A DNA stretch of 64,000 bases, from assembly GCF_009730915.1 (NCBI RefSeq), contig NC_052483.1, positions 3,906,001-3,970,000 of the forward strand. Reading direction: 5' to 3'. Source of the stretch: Dioscorea cayenensis subsp. rotundata (Eukaryota > Streptophyta > Magnoliopsida > Dioscoreales > Dioscoreaceae). The position numbers were made by a program, and so were the translations under genes. Numbering within the stretch: position 1 is the stretch's first letter; every line of letters starts with the position of its first letter. A model generated the notes under the pieces. That model made no database searches. It saw only the letters and a program-made list of their open reading frames with translations, and had not been told where the DNA came from. Positions 24,601-36,239 of this stretch are shown one piece after another.

Positions 24601-26245
24601 TTTCCCCTGCCCTGTGCCTTGCTGGTAACCCTTCTTCAAAATGGACCTATTCCAAATTAATTTAATATTAAAAAAAGGAAAAAAAATCAAAAGAGACATT
24701 GTGTCTGATAGTAGGCAAACCAGTTACCAACAATAAATAAATATAATAATAAAAAATAAAATGAGAGAAGCAGCCATAGAATAATATTGCCAACCAGACA
24801 GACAAGTATTAGGAGAGAAGTTCTGCAAATTGAGTAACCAAAGTGTTGACATTAAAAAATTACCCTGTGGCAAACACAAATGGCATTATGACGTGACACC
24901 CACAAAGAATCAGTATAAAAAATCTCTCACGTTTAGACTTAGTCAAGGTAATTTATATTCTATATCTACTAAAGAGAATGCATTTATTATGAGCGATATA
25001 TAGATATCTCTGAGAGACCTTTTCTGGTTGGCCGGCCTCTCAGGCTCTCCAAACTTGTAATGATCTCCTCCAATAACTGAAAGAGGATAATTATATGAAT
25101 TCTACTATCTTAGATGACAGAAAAGGCAGAAAATGAATAATTAGGCATCTAAGAACAACATTTCTGAACTCACAACATCTAGCAGAGAACAACTATCAAT
25201 CCATTAATTTGGTTGTAAGTTTATGGACCGAATAAACTAACTTTCTACAACCATATATGAGATAACAACTTCACCAATTTTATTGCATCTAACACCTCAG
25301 AAAGAAATTCACTAAACCATTCTTTAAACCCATAACACATACCAGAAGTCAATTATGTAACTCAGGACCCATTGATGTAGCTATTGTTTTGAAGTATACA
25401 CAGAATCAACTAAACTCTCAAAACCCAGACATGAATTTGTTGGAGTTGAACAATATCACATATAATAACTTATAATAAATTTCACTATTTTATTGCATTT
25501 CACACTTTCCACAGCAATAATGATGATATATAGCATCCTCCGAAAACTTACTTGTACTCAGTCTCATCAACTCCATGATCCACTCCATGATCCAGATGAA
25601 AAAACCGACGATGCAAAAAGGCTTCATCCATGTTCTCAGAACTCAAACATTTCTTGAAAGCATCCAAATGCGCCAGCTGCACATGTTTCTGCATCCCTGA
25701 TAGAGCTTCCAACTCTTTGGTGGAGGAATTCGAGCTTCCTTTGGCCTCAGTTCTCAAGTTGATCGCCAAGCCTGAGGAATCCAATGTCTCAAAACATCGG
25801 GTTTGCCTTTGAATATTGACACGAATCTCATAAAAAACATCAGCATGTTCAAGAAAAACTCTTAAAAGTGACCCCAATTCATCATCCATGATCAAAGGAA
25901 TCTCATTATCGTCCCCAATATCATTCATCACATAGCTCCTCAAAATCATCAACCCTAGATCCAGCACCCGATTCAAAACATTCACAGAAGCTTCTCCGTC
26001 CACGCCCTATGCATCCGAAACCCTGGAGATAACCAGCTGGACCAAGAGGAGAAGCTCGACCTTGAGGCGGAGAAGATCAGGGTCGAAGCTCCATATGGAA
26101 GCGATGTTCCGGAAATCGAGGACCTCGAGGGCGGCGAGCCAGATCAGATGAGAGGGGGAGCTACAGGTGCCGGACCAGAGAACGCCATCGAACCTCCCAC
26201 CAGCGAAGAATCAAAACATGCCGAAGAATCTCGGATCCATTTCCT
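21650..26245 (-). pseudogene. Spastizin/ZFYVE26-like gene fragment, intron-containing, broken
   Basis: Read on the minus strand, separate exons resemble the large plant homologue of spastizin (ZFYVE26). The N-terminal exon (26245-25553) has LWSGTCSSPSHLIWLAALEV and SIWSFDPDLLRLKVELLLLV. Later pieces are near 24640-24500, 23670-23580 (VDVVKAFN, then HSLFGNPNDPETFR), 22740-22650 (AETLSEKHFDLAFQVIYEF), 22520-22425 (VDIYAGVAASL, then GTIDEDNWD) and 21755-21650 (VLGAAINVYANKHKEQPDRL). GT/AG borders survive at several exons, so it is not a processed copy. Nonsense codons include a TAG after VISRVSDA, a TGA before HSLFGNP and a TAG after EDNWD. About 5 kb holds only the two ends of a very large protein, so most of the middle is missing. 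The family name rests on recalled motifs and needs a search. Confidence 0.6.
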
Positions 26246-26358
26246 AGACACACGCACGCGCAGACACACACACACAGGAGGAAGAAGAAGAAGAAGAACA
26301 ACAACAACAACAACAAGAGTATGCATTATTTAGCATTGAATGTGTGCAAATACAAAAG

Positions 26359-27483
26359 TTATAAAATGCTTGAAGCTGCAATATGCTCTGTAAGCTTACT
26401 GATTGGACAGAGCATGTTTACAAGAGTTTACCTTTCTTTCCCAGGTTGCATCAGACTTTACCTTTATTTCTTGCATGATTTTGATAATGCTAATATTTAG
26501 AAGAGTTTTGCTTGTGCTGCAACAAGTGAAGTAGACGCTGCTTGATTCTTAGTGTACATTTGTTTTAGAATTGGTGCCTCATATGTTGCTTTTCTTATTT
26601 GTGTTATGGTTTTTCACAGTCCAATCCATTTATTAGTTAGACTAGTGTCACCGGAGAAAGTTTAATTTTAGATCAATTGCATAATTGGATCACCATAGAA
26701 ACTTATCTCATACTCTATGGGGTTATTAAAATATGAAATCATATAGATACTTGCATAAGATCCTTCATGAGTAGTGGTTCTATTTGGATTGTAGTTTTAA
26801 TTGGAAGAAAGTCCCTCCTTTATCAAGAAAGTTACTAATTGAACTACACTGAGCCAGTAGAGCTTTTGGACTTGGTTACCTTTTTTTTCTTGGCAAGTGA
26901 TGAGTCTTGCCATAAAGAGTGGGGCATTAATAAGGATTAGTCCAGTAAGGCCTAGAAGAAGATACATAAGAGCAATTCTGAGGAACTCATGCCTGTTCTT
27001 ACCTGTTCAATCCTTCATGATGTGTTTATTTAATTTAAAATTTTAGATGGGCCTATTTTCATGTATCTTGTTTAGGTTGAAGAAATGCTGCAATTTCATC
27101 CTACACCATCTTGATACCATTTATGAATTATATAATGACAGATGTTGGAGCTCCTTCAACAAGCAAACCTTTGCGTTACAACAAAATTTGAAGAGAAAAG
27201 GTATTTGTCGGGAAATTACTCTTATATTGTCTTTTGATGTATTTCATTTTCTCGTTTACGCTATACAGGAACTATTACACAAAAAAGCCTTGAAGGATTT
27301 AGATGCCAAACTATAGGAATAACAGGTTAGGGTGTTCTCCAATTTCATGACCTCTTGGCCTACTTGCACTAAATGAAAAATTATATGGGTAGTTTTGGAT
27401 CCACGGCTGGCCCAATAATCATAAAATTTCAATTACCCAATTGGTAAGCTTGCAGAGCATGTTGCAGCTTCAAGCATTTTATA
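26359..27483. mobile_element. Unclassified DNA transposon with ~50 bp terminal inverted repeats
   Basis: TTATAAAATGCTTGAAGCTG at 26359 and its complement ending at 27483 begin near-identical inverted arms of about 48-50 bp. Visible differences are TATGCTCTGT against CATGCTCTGC and ACTGATTGG against ACCAATTGG. The spacing is about 1.1 kb and no transposase is encoded. The outermost TTATAA is itself palindromic, so the target duplication cannot be assigned. Superfamily is unknown. The left arm lies about 100 bp from the start of the spastizin-like fragment. Confidence 0.5.
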
Positions 27484-28941
27484 AGCACGTTGCTTCCAAA
27501 TGGTGAATGTGTGCCACTTATTTGACGAATTTAGAGTGAATTGTATTCCATGAAGTAATTTGTAGCTCTTATGCATATTTTTTGATTAATACATGTTGCA
27601 TTAATGTAGGCAAAAAGGCTTAAGTTAATGTTCTACTTAGGGCGTTTAATAATGGCCCATGCATATAAATCATGTTTCATATATTAAATTGTATTTTTGT
27701 TGTGTTGTTTTACCAACCAATGCATATCCTTTTCTTCCATTGGGAGTGTTATAGATAATTGTGATTTTCAGCTTAGGTACGATCTTCTTTAATTTGGTGC
27801 TACCTCATTCCTTTCATTGGTTGCTTATATGTGATAACCATTTTGTTATGATGCCCAACAACAATTCAAACAAATGCATACATCAAGAGAATACTTGCAA
27901 GTTTTATACTGGGATTAGGAATGACAACTTTTTTAGAGCTGCTAGTTGCATCTACTCAAATTTTTCTATCAACTGATCAACCAAATGACCGATAGAATAA
28001 AATCTTTAGATGAATTTGGTCAGTTGTTATTGTTGATGGATCTCAAATTCAAATCATGATTTTTTGGATGGCAATTTTTTATTGGACATTCTATTACTGA
28101 TTTCTAAGAACATTAATATTTTGAGATCACGAGTATTTCAATTATTGAGTCTAACACCAGGAATGAAACCTATATATTGAAGGAACAGGAACCTGATTAA
28201 TTAGAATAATTGGTTTAAGATCTATAATGTTATGGGCCAATTTTTGTTATATCCACTTCCCTGATTAGGTATGAAGAAATAAGTTGGCTTATAAAAGGAT
28301 AGATTTATCTAACTAATTAGGAAAACAGAGTCTATGTCTAATAAGAGTTTTTCACATTTTTTGCTAAATAAATAAGTGCGATTGCAATGCTTTCAAAAGA
28401 AATAAGTTGGAATCCTATTTTTATCCATAAATGCTTCACTGATTTGGTTATATCCTTCTTGTAATTTGGTTTCTCTTCAAGTGTTTTCATTAATAAACAT
28501 TGGATATACACATAAAACCAATTGCTTAGGTCTAGCTATGGAAATTTTTGTTTAGTTCATGGTTGATTTTAAATGGAACTCTTTTTTTCATAAAACTTTT
28601 TTTGTGAAGAAGGATGTTATAATGCAGCCATATCTCTTTCAACTTCTTAACAGTTGAAACAGAATTGACTAGTTATAGTTCTGCTTTGTTTGAATACTAT
28701 CTATAATACCCTTTTGATTTCACTCTGTAGGTTAGGCTTATCTTATTGTCCATTTTAATAATTTCATATTGGATTGAAAAAAGTTTCATTGTCTAGAAGA
28801 GGGTGATGATTTCTGATTGGTTGGTGGACTTAGACATGTTAAAATATATTTACCATATATCTTATGAAATCATCAAATGAAACATGCATGTTTCACCTTT
28901 ATGTCTTTCCCAGAGAAATATGAAAGTTGCTTTTTTTTTTA
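27484..28941. other. Intergenic AT-rich stretch, no gene seen
   Basis: A+T-rich DNA with short unconvincing frames (for example 27761-27976). No repeat, RNA gene or conserved protein segment was recognised. Confidence 0.55.
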
Positions 28942-29110
28942 GCCAAAAATCCCACTCATGTTCAGATGTCATGTGGTCTTACTGGCACCTTCCATGTCAC
29001 ATATGCCCATCATTCTGATTGCTTTGTCTGCTGGTATATATCAAGGTTGAAGCCAAATTCATTTACCAATGTTCTATAAGAAAGCAGGGGTGGTTTAGGG
29101 GGTTGTACCT
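28942..29110 (-). pseudogene. CNL P-loop remnant
   Basis: The minus strand around 29015-28965 reads GICDMEGASKTT, which aligns with the family P-loop GIWGMGGVGKTT with substitutions at the invariant Gly. The plus-strand sequence from TGTGGTCTTACTGGC to TGTTCTATAAGAAA matches 62900-63015 closely, so both derive from the same degenerate CNL type. Only this short piece survives before the copia insertion at 29325. Confidence 0.55.
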
Positions 29111-29324
29111 CCATGAGTGAGATTCTGGCGGTTTTTCGTTTCAACTTAGTTATCTCTTTTTAAAAAAATTTCATTGCCTTTTTAATTAGTCCAATTAAAT
29201 ATATGAACACGTTGAATTTCTTGATTAATTCAACATTTGTATGTATATGAATATTCAACATATAAGTAGGTTAATGCAAAGACTTATTTTCTTCTTAAAC
29301 ATCAAGGTATTAATCTCTTGCATA

Positions 29325-29474
29325 TGTTAGATACATGTATATATGTGTATGTATATCCTGAGTATAGACCTTGTACACTATACGTACCTGTACACTTCAT
29401 CATCTATTTATACATGAGCTTGTCCATTGAGATCAATGGTTCAAGCATTTCTCTCTTCCTCTCACTCTCTAACA
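29325..29474 (+). repeat. 5' LTR of copia element
   Basis: A 150 bp LTR with TGTTAG..TAACA ends, unusually short for copia. It has a TATA-like CTATTTATACATGAG at about 29403. By eye it is identical to 34313-34462. Confidence 0.95.
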
Positions 29475-29485
29475 TGGTATCAGAT
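29475..29485 (+). promoter_or_regulatory. Primer binding site (initiator Met tRNA)
   Basis: TGGTATCAGAT directly abuts the 5' LTR. The first ten bases equal the usual plant copia PBS, complementary to the 3' end of initiator tRNA-Met. It primes minus-strand DNA synthesis. Confidence 0.9.
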
Positions 29486-29499
29486 TAGCTAGGTTGTAG

Positions 29500-29875
29500 T
29501 GGCGTCGAACCCCGCCCACTCCTTCTCCAGCGACCGCCGCCCGTCCTCTCGGCCGTGCCTATCTCCGACCACGTCACGCCCGCTGTCGCGCTCTTGCGCC
29601 CCCTGCCCGCGCGCCACGCCCGCGCGCTGCGCGCCACGCCCGCCAGCGCCCGCCCGCCCTGCGCCCGCCGCCCGCAGCGCCCGCGCCCTGCGCGCCCGCG
29701 CCCGCGCGCCCAGCGCCCCAGCGCGCCCGCGCCCTGCTGCCCGCGCGCCCAGCCCGCTCCGGCCCGCGCCCCAGCGCCCCCAGCGCCCGCGCCCGCGCCC
29801 CTGCCTGCCCGCGCCCCCAGGCCGCGCCCGCCTCCGGAGAGCTCCTCTGCGGCGGATCGGTCGGTCGAGCCCGGA
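29500..29875 (+). repeat. Extremely GC-rich low-complexity segment in copia leader/gag start
   Basis: About 370 bp are almost entirely C and G, built from CGCCCGCGCCC-like words. They read as Ala/Pro/Arg-rich peptide in all plus frames. This contrasts sharply with the AT-rich DNA on both sides. It sits between the PBS and the recognisable gag region. It may be an expanded low-complexity tract rather than real protein code. Confidence 0.85.
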
Positions 29876-29879
29876 TCCC

Positions 29880-32800
29880 CCTTTTTCCTCTTTTTTATTT
29901 ATTTTTATTGGTTTTTTTGGTGTTATTCTCTTGTTTGAGAATTGTTTTATTTTCTTTGTTTTTTTATTTTTCTTTTTTGTCGATTGTAAGTTAACTTGAG
30001 CATCTTAAAAAGGATCTATGCACGGACTCGGTGGAATTCTTCACGATGTCAGTCACATGATATCTCCCACTCGATGTGGTGCTTGATGGCACCAATTATA
30101 TTCCATGGCGGCTTACTCTCAAGCCCATTCTTGATGGCATTCGTGTTCTTTTCCCATGTTGGCGGTACTTCTCTGCTCCGGCGAGCTCCGGCGATCAGCG
30201 ATTACGCCATTCTCAAAGCTTATGAGCAACGGCTTGAGAAGTGGATTGTCGATGATTCTACGACGCGGATGATTATTTGTCGGTTGTTACCATTGATATT
30301 CGCACCCATATTGCGGATCTACCTCTCGCTGCGTGCGATGTGGAGCTACTTGGAGCGTCGTTACTGTGGTTCCAGTCAGGCACAGATCTATACCTTATAT
30401 TAGGCCCTTGACACTCTGCATCAAGGGAGGATACTTGTTGATCACTACTATAGTAGATTACGTGGGTTATGGCGCGGATTGATGCCCTTACACCCTCTCA
30501 CCTGTCCTACCCACCTTTGCTCGGCTCCTTACTTGTCTTGATGAGGCATGCACCGCTCGCCGTCGCCATGAGGAGTCACGACGTATGTACGCGTTCATTA
30601 TGCGTCTACGTCCTGAGTTTGAGTCGACCCGGGCCCAGCTGTTACATGCCCCTACCACACACTCCTTAGATGAGGCATTCACTATTGTTCGTGCTGAGGA
30701 GACTCGTCTCCGGGCTTCCTTCCCAGGGGGGGCAGTGCACTTGCTGCTACTCGTCCTCCTGCTCCTTCACCGGCTACTCCGTCCTCTTCTACTTTTGTTG
30801 CTTCTCGGTCTTCTCAGCGGCCGAAGAAGACTGTGACTTGCCACTATTGTGGCAATGTGGGACACTTTGAGCGTGACTGCCGGAAGAAGCAGCGAGGCCT
30901 TCCCCGCATGACTTCATCACCGACTCCTCCACTCCTTCCCACACCTCCTTCTCGAGCGCGCTTAGCATCGACTTCCACTTGTCTCTCTCTCCCTGCCGGT
31001 CGGCCCGGCTATTGGTGATGCTTCGTCGGTTCGGCCGATCGCATCCGGGCGACATCTCTCTCGAGTCGAACGCGTTCGGCTCGAGTTACTCCACCCACTC
31101 CGGGTAGTTCCATCCTCTTTGGCTTCTTGACTACGGTGCTAGCTTTTCACATGACACATGATGCCACTCATCTTCACCATTCTCATCCTTCTTCCCTTCA
31201 TACTCGTGTTACGCATTCTTGATGGCACACTTTTTACTGTCTCTTCCATTTGGTCGTCTCTCCACTAGTGCTTTCTCTGTCCCTTACGTATCTCATGTCC
31301 CTCATCTATCCATGAACCTTATATGCATTAGTCAACTCACTGATTATGGTGTCGAGTTATTTTTGACCGGACCTCATGTCGTGTGCGAGGATCACGAGTG
31401 GAGGCGGTGATTGGGTGGCCACGCCATGAGTGGAGTATATCTTGTCTGGATTCCCTTCGTCTTCCCTCTGAGCAGTGCGCTTCTCATTGTTATCTTTGCT
31501 ACTATATCACATCATCTGTGGCATCATCGTCTTGGTCATTTGTGTCGGGTCTCATATGTCTTCTCTTGTCGATCGAGGGTGTCCTAGAGGCGATCTCTCC
31601 TCCTTCGATGTTGTTTGTTTTGGGTCGTAAACTTGGCAAAGCGATTCTAACGTCCTATCCATTGAGTCGAGTCTCAAACTAGTGCCCCCTTTTGACCTCA
31701 TTCACTCGATGTTTGGGGTCCCTGCTCCTTTTGTATCTAAAAGGTAGCAATCGATATTATGTTATTTTTTTATTGATGATCACACACGATTTACAGGTTT
31801 ATCTTATGCATCATCGTGAGTCGAGCTTTTATCTATATATCGCTCTTTTTACTACTATGGTGCACACTCGGTTCTCGCCTCTATCAAGACCTTTAGAGTG
31901 CGATTACAGCGGAGAATACACCTCACATGCTTTTCGTACCCATTTGTCTTCGAGGGCACCTTGCCTCGACTATCACGTCACGGGGCTCATCCTCGAGAAT
32001 GGGGTCGGCTGGCGCAAGCACCGCCACATTTTAGAGGCATCTCGAGCTCTCACGCTTGGTGCATCTCTTCCTCCTCACTACAGGGCTGATCTTTGTTCAC
32101 TGCTGCAGTCTACCTTATGTACTGCAACCATCATCCCATCTTCAGGGTCGTAGTCCCGGTGAGTCCCTACATGGAACTCTCCCTCGCTATGATCACCTTC
32201 GTGCTTTTTGGTTGTCGTTGCTTTGTCTTACTCTCACCTCGGGAGTGGACAAAACTCACCACCCAGTCGGTTCTTTGTGTTTTTCTGGGGTATAGTCTTG
32301 AACACAAAGGTTATCGTTGTTATGACCCAGTCACTTGTCGCTTTCGCATCTCTCGAGATGTCACATTTGATAGAGACCACTCCCTTTTTATGCTTCCCCC
32401 TTCTACTACATCTACTTCTCCCATGTTCCTCTTTCCTTCCCTTTTTTTCCTCTCTCATCCATCGAGGATACTCCCCCGGCTTCCACTACTTCTCTACCAC
32501 GTCCTCCTTCTCCGAGCTTCTCTCTCATTCATCTCCTATTCCATCCCCTTCCTTATCATCGATTCCTCCCTTACTTCCTTCGGTTTATCCTCCCTATTCG
32601 TTATACTTATCATCGTCGGGAACTGCGAGCATCTTCACCTCCCGCGGTCCTCTCGACACTCCTTCTCTCGGTGATCACGATCACGAGGTACCCTCTCACA
32701 CCCATTCTACGTGATCGATCCACTTTACATCCTCCCTAACCGTTATGCTCACTGCTAGTACTAATGTTTCGAGATGTCCATGAGCCGGTACCCTCTAGAG

Positions 32801-34299
32801 GCGAGTGCAGGTCACTGCATGGCGTACTGCCATGGCTGAGGAGCTTGATGCATTATCTCAGACTCATACTTGGGATTTCGTTCCCCTTCCTTCTCATGCT
32901 ACTCCGATTACATGCCATTTGGATTTTACGGGGTGAAGACTCGATTCGATGGGTCTCGGCGCTATAAAGGCGCGCTTGGTTGCTCGTGGTTTCGGCGGGG
33001 AGCATGGTCGTGACTATGAGGAGACCTTTGCCCTCGTAGCCCACATGCATCCTATGCGTGCGTTGATTCTTTATGGCGGTGCTCGCGAGTGGACCCTACA
33101 TCGACTTGATGTGAAGAATGCGTTTCTTCATGGTGACTTAAAGGAGGAAGTTTATATGACTCCTCCTCCTGGTCTTCGGGTGCCTCCAGGGACTGTTTGT
33201 CGACTTCGCCCGTACTCTTTTATGGTCTTAAGCAGGCTCCACGGGCCTGGTTTGAGCGATTCGATCTTGTTATTGAGGCGGTGGTTTCACTCGAGCATCC
33301 ATGATTCGGCGGTCTTTGTTCATTCCTCACATCGCGCCGCACTATTCTTCTCCTCTATGTGGATGACATGATTCTTCTTGGAGATGATCCACGCTCACAT
33401 TGTCTTTGTGAAGCGAAACTACGTGAGACATTCTTGATGGCCGATTTGGGTCCGCTCGTTACTTCTTGGGTATTAAGATCACTTCTCGATCGATGGCTAC
33501 CCGTCTTACTCGTGCGATATACTCTTGACCTTCTTGCTCGTTACGGCAGGCTGATACTCGCGCCACGCTACACCCATGGAGCTTCACTTGCAGCTCCGAG
33601 CTTCGATGGGACTCCCTTTACGATCCCTCTCGATATCGACATCTTGTTGGCGGCTTGGTTTTGCCTGTGTCACCCGATCTGACATTTCTCATGCGGTCCA
33701 TATTCTGAGTCAGTTTGTTGCAGCTCCTACTTCTGTTCATTATGCACATCTTCTCCGAGTACTTTGCGCTATCTTCGTGATCTGCATCTCGTGATGCTAT
33801 TCTATTCACGTCATTCCACTCTTACTCTGAGGCCTATTACGATGCTACTTGGGCTAGCTCCCACGATGATCGTTTCTCTCATTCTTTGATTCTTGTATCT
33901 TTCTTGGATCTTCTCTCATTGTTTGGAAGACTAAAAAGCGACATCTGATAGCCAAGTCGATCTTGGTGAGGTTCGTGCTTTAGCTTCTCTCTGTTCGAGG
34001 GAGGTGCTTTGGCTTCGCTCGATCCTACGAGGACTTTGGGATACTGCGGACCTCCCCTATTCCTCTTCACTTTGTGATATGCTCGGGGCCCTTCGATTCT
34101 GCTGACCCGGTCAAGCATGAGTGACCAAACACATTGGAGTGGATGCCCATTTCACTCGATGTCATGTTCGTTCTCGAGACGGTGTCTCTTCATTACCTTC
34201 CACGAGAGGTTCGGTGGTGACTTCTTCACCAAAGCGCTGAGACTCGCGATCGAGCATCTTTTCATGTTATCCAAACTCCAGACGTATGATCCGTCTTGA
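29880..34299 (+). pseudogene. Copia gag-pol polyprotein, heavily frameshifted
   Basis: Family landmarks survive across all three frames. There is a gag C-terminus with a CCHC knuckle (CHYCGNVGHFERDC, 30839-30880), pre-integrase WHHRLGHLC (31520-31546) and integrase GEYTSH (about 31910). Reverse transcriptase has LDVKNAFLHGDLKEEVYM (about 33103-33156) and the active site YVDD (33356-33367), and an RNase H region spans about 33880-34290. Stops and frame changes occur every few hundred bases, so no functional polyprotein can be made. The product would package and reverse-transcribe the element RNA in cytoplasmic particles. The copy must have been mobilised by proteins from elsewhere or decayed in its parent. 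Confidence 0.9.
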
Positions 34300-34303
34300 G
34301 TTT

Positions 34304-34312
34304 GAGGAGGGG
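34304..34312 (+). promoter_or_regulatory. Polypurine tract of copia element
   Basis: GAGGAGGGG lies immediately before the 3' LTR start, in the position of the plus-strand primer. Confidence 0.85.
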
Positions 34313-34462
34313 TGTTAGATACATGTATATATGTGTATGTATATCCTGAGTATAGACCTTGTACACTATACGTACCTGTACACTTCATCATCTATTTATA
34401 CATGAGCTTGTCCATTGAGATCAATGGTTCAAGCATTTCTCTCTTCCTCTCACTCTCTAACA
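34313..34462 (+). repeat. 3' LTR of copia element
   Basis: 150 bp, apparently identical to the 5' LTR, followed by the right target duplication GCATA. Confidence 0.95.
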
Positions 34463-34467
34463 GCATA

Positions 34468-36239
34468 CACGTCCGTCCCAATGCAAAATACACTGATAAT
34501 TAATGAATAAATAAATATATAGATAAAGGGTGGCCATTGGATTCATATTTTTTTATTTAAGTTTTTTTCCTTATACCTTATGTTAGTTATTGCATATATA
34601 CTATAAAATCAACGTTGCATGTACCATCTTGAAAATCTTTTTCTTTTGTCAGTATATATATACCTCGCATATTCAATTCCTGATCCTTTTTTATTATTTT
34701 TAATTAAACCTCCATACTCTAGTTAGTGATAATCTCCAATCTCTTATCATATTTAAAATGAATTGACTGTAGAATTGAACCAAAATGGTTCCATTTTACA
34801 TTGACTTTAGAACATCGGTTAGGAGCTTAATGAAGAGTTTGTGGAAAATAATTTAAAGTGTGAAAAGCAGGATGAATGCGCTATTGATTACTTTAATTGT
34901 CTTCCCATCAATTATTGATGGGGCAGGTGCTAATGTAATTCAGAAATTAATAGCAGAACTTGTCCAAAATTCTAATAAAAAAAGAAGATGATAATTTCCA
35001 TCACTTGTTTCCTATTACCATTTTGGTAGCAGTTCTCCTTGGATTCGTGTAGGATGTTTGTTTATTGTGTCATCTTAAATTGATTGCTGGTAATGTTTCG
35101 GCCTGCAGAAAGTGGACTTGGTGGGTTTTTGCTGAAATTATAGTAAGGGAAACTGGTGTTTATGTGGAAAATTTGGAAGGATTCTAGCATTCTATTATAG
35201 TGGCAGACTGAGAGGTGGAGTTTGACTGCTTTGGCATCCCAATATCTGTGATGTATTGAAGTCCAAGAATTTGAATAGATATTAACTTGTTTTGGAAGAC
35301 GTTATTTGTAACTTGTAAGTTTCCTACCATGGCATCTAAACTTCTGCATGGATCTGGCAGCAGGAAGTTTTATATATCCCATACTTGCAGAAAATATGCT
35401 GTTCAGGCCAACAATTCTTGTGTCACTGAGTCTATAATCATGATTATATTAAATATTAATCATTTGGTTTACATCACTCATTTAGTTGTTTTAGGTGTTC
35501 ATTATTTGCTGACCTGTATATTGCTATGAATTGTTTCTTTTTTTTTCAAATATGTGTGTGTCTTTCCAGTCTCATTAGATTTCAGTAAAACCTATGTTAA
35601 AAGTGAGTTTACCTCAACTTTTTTGATCATTGTTTACCTTAACTCTTTCAATCATACCTCTTGGGCCCAATCAAAACTAGTCCTACTTTGTTTCAAAAAT
35701 GTATTTAAATGTGTTGTTATCTACATAAGCTTGAATAATTACACTCGTAGGATATCCATACCCTTGTTTTCATTCTAAAACTTAGTTTGTCCAATGCTTA
35801 TGTGTATAGGCATGCTTTTCTTTGTAGTTTTTGTTAGTGTTGTCACTATGTTGACTTCTTGACTGGGATTGGTTACTTGTGTTAATTGGTTCATTGGTTA
35901 TGCTTCCAGTTAGAGCCAAGAGGCCCTTATAAATTATAAGTATAACCCTTTCCTAAGAATACTGGTCAAAATATCTGGCAAGTTCAAGTTGTACCTTTGG
36001 CCATAGCATCATCCTTAGTTTTCCTTTATGCAGTGTGATCTATTTGGGAAGCCAATAGATATAATCTAATGTTACATACAGACATCCATGCCAAACAAAT
36101 TTATTTACATGTATGTTTGAGAAAGCCAACCTTTATAAATGTTGCAATAGAATAATAAATGGATATCATCCTTAATTTTCTTGATCAACTGTTACTTTAT
36201 TAGTTTGCATTGATGCATTCTGATGTCAATGTCATGTAG
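34468..36239. other. Non-coding flank; right part belongs to duplicated block A
   Basis: No gene is seen. From about 35035 (CTCCTTGGATTCGTGTAGG) onward the sequence matches 52271 onward in order and orientation, with many substitutions and small indels. It probably contains former intron sequence of the kinase gene whose 3' exons follow. Confidence 0.65.

Larger units (their letters stand above)
29325..34462 (+). mobile_element. Ty1-copia retrotransposon with identical LTRs and target duplication
   Basis: The element is 5138 bp, bounded by 150 bp LTRs that start TGTTAGATAC and end CTCTCTAACA. Direct 5 bp duplications GCATA flank it at 29320-29324 and 34463-34467. A primer binding site complementary to initiator tRNA-Met follows the 5' LTR, and a purine tract precedes the 3' LTR. 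The order zinc knuckle, pre-integrase HRLGHL, integrase, reverse transcriptase, RNase H is that of copia. The two LTRs read as identical over all 150 bases, implying recent insertion, yet the internal coding frame is broken many times. It interrupts DNA flanking a CNL remnant. Confidence 0.95.

Noticed and set aside
24415..24660. Plus-strand open frame of 81 codons
   Set aside because: The complementary strand carries spastizin-like sequence (KLVSKSCSKSASEKFSKEGL), so the plus frame is a shadow.
29499..29999. Ala/Pro/Arg-rich open frame of 166 codons
   Set aside because: It begins with GTG, not ATG, and all three frames are equally open because of GC-rich low-complexity DNA.
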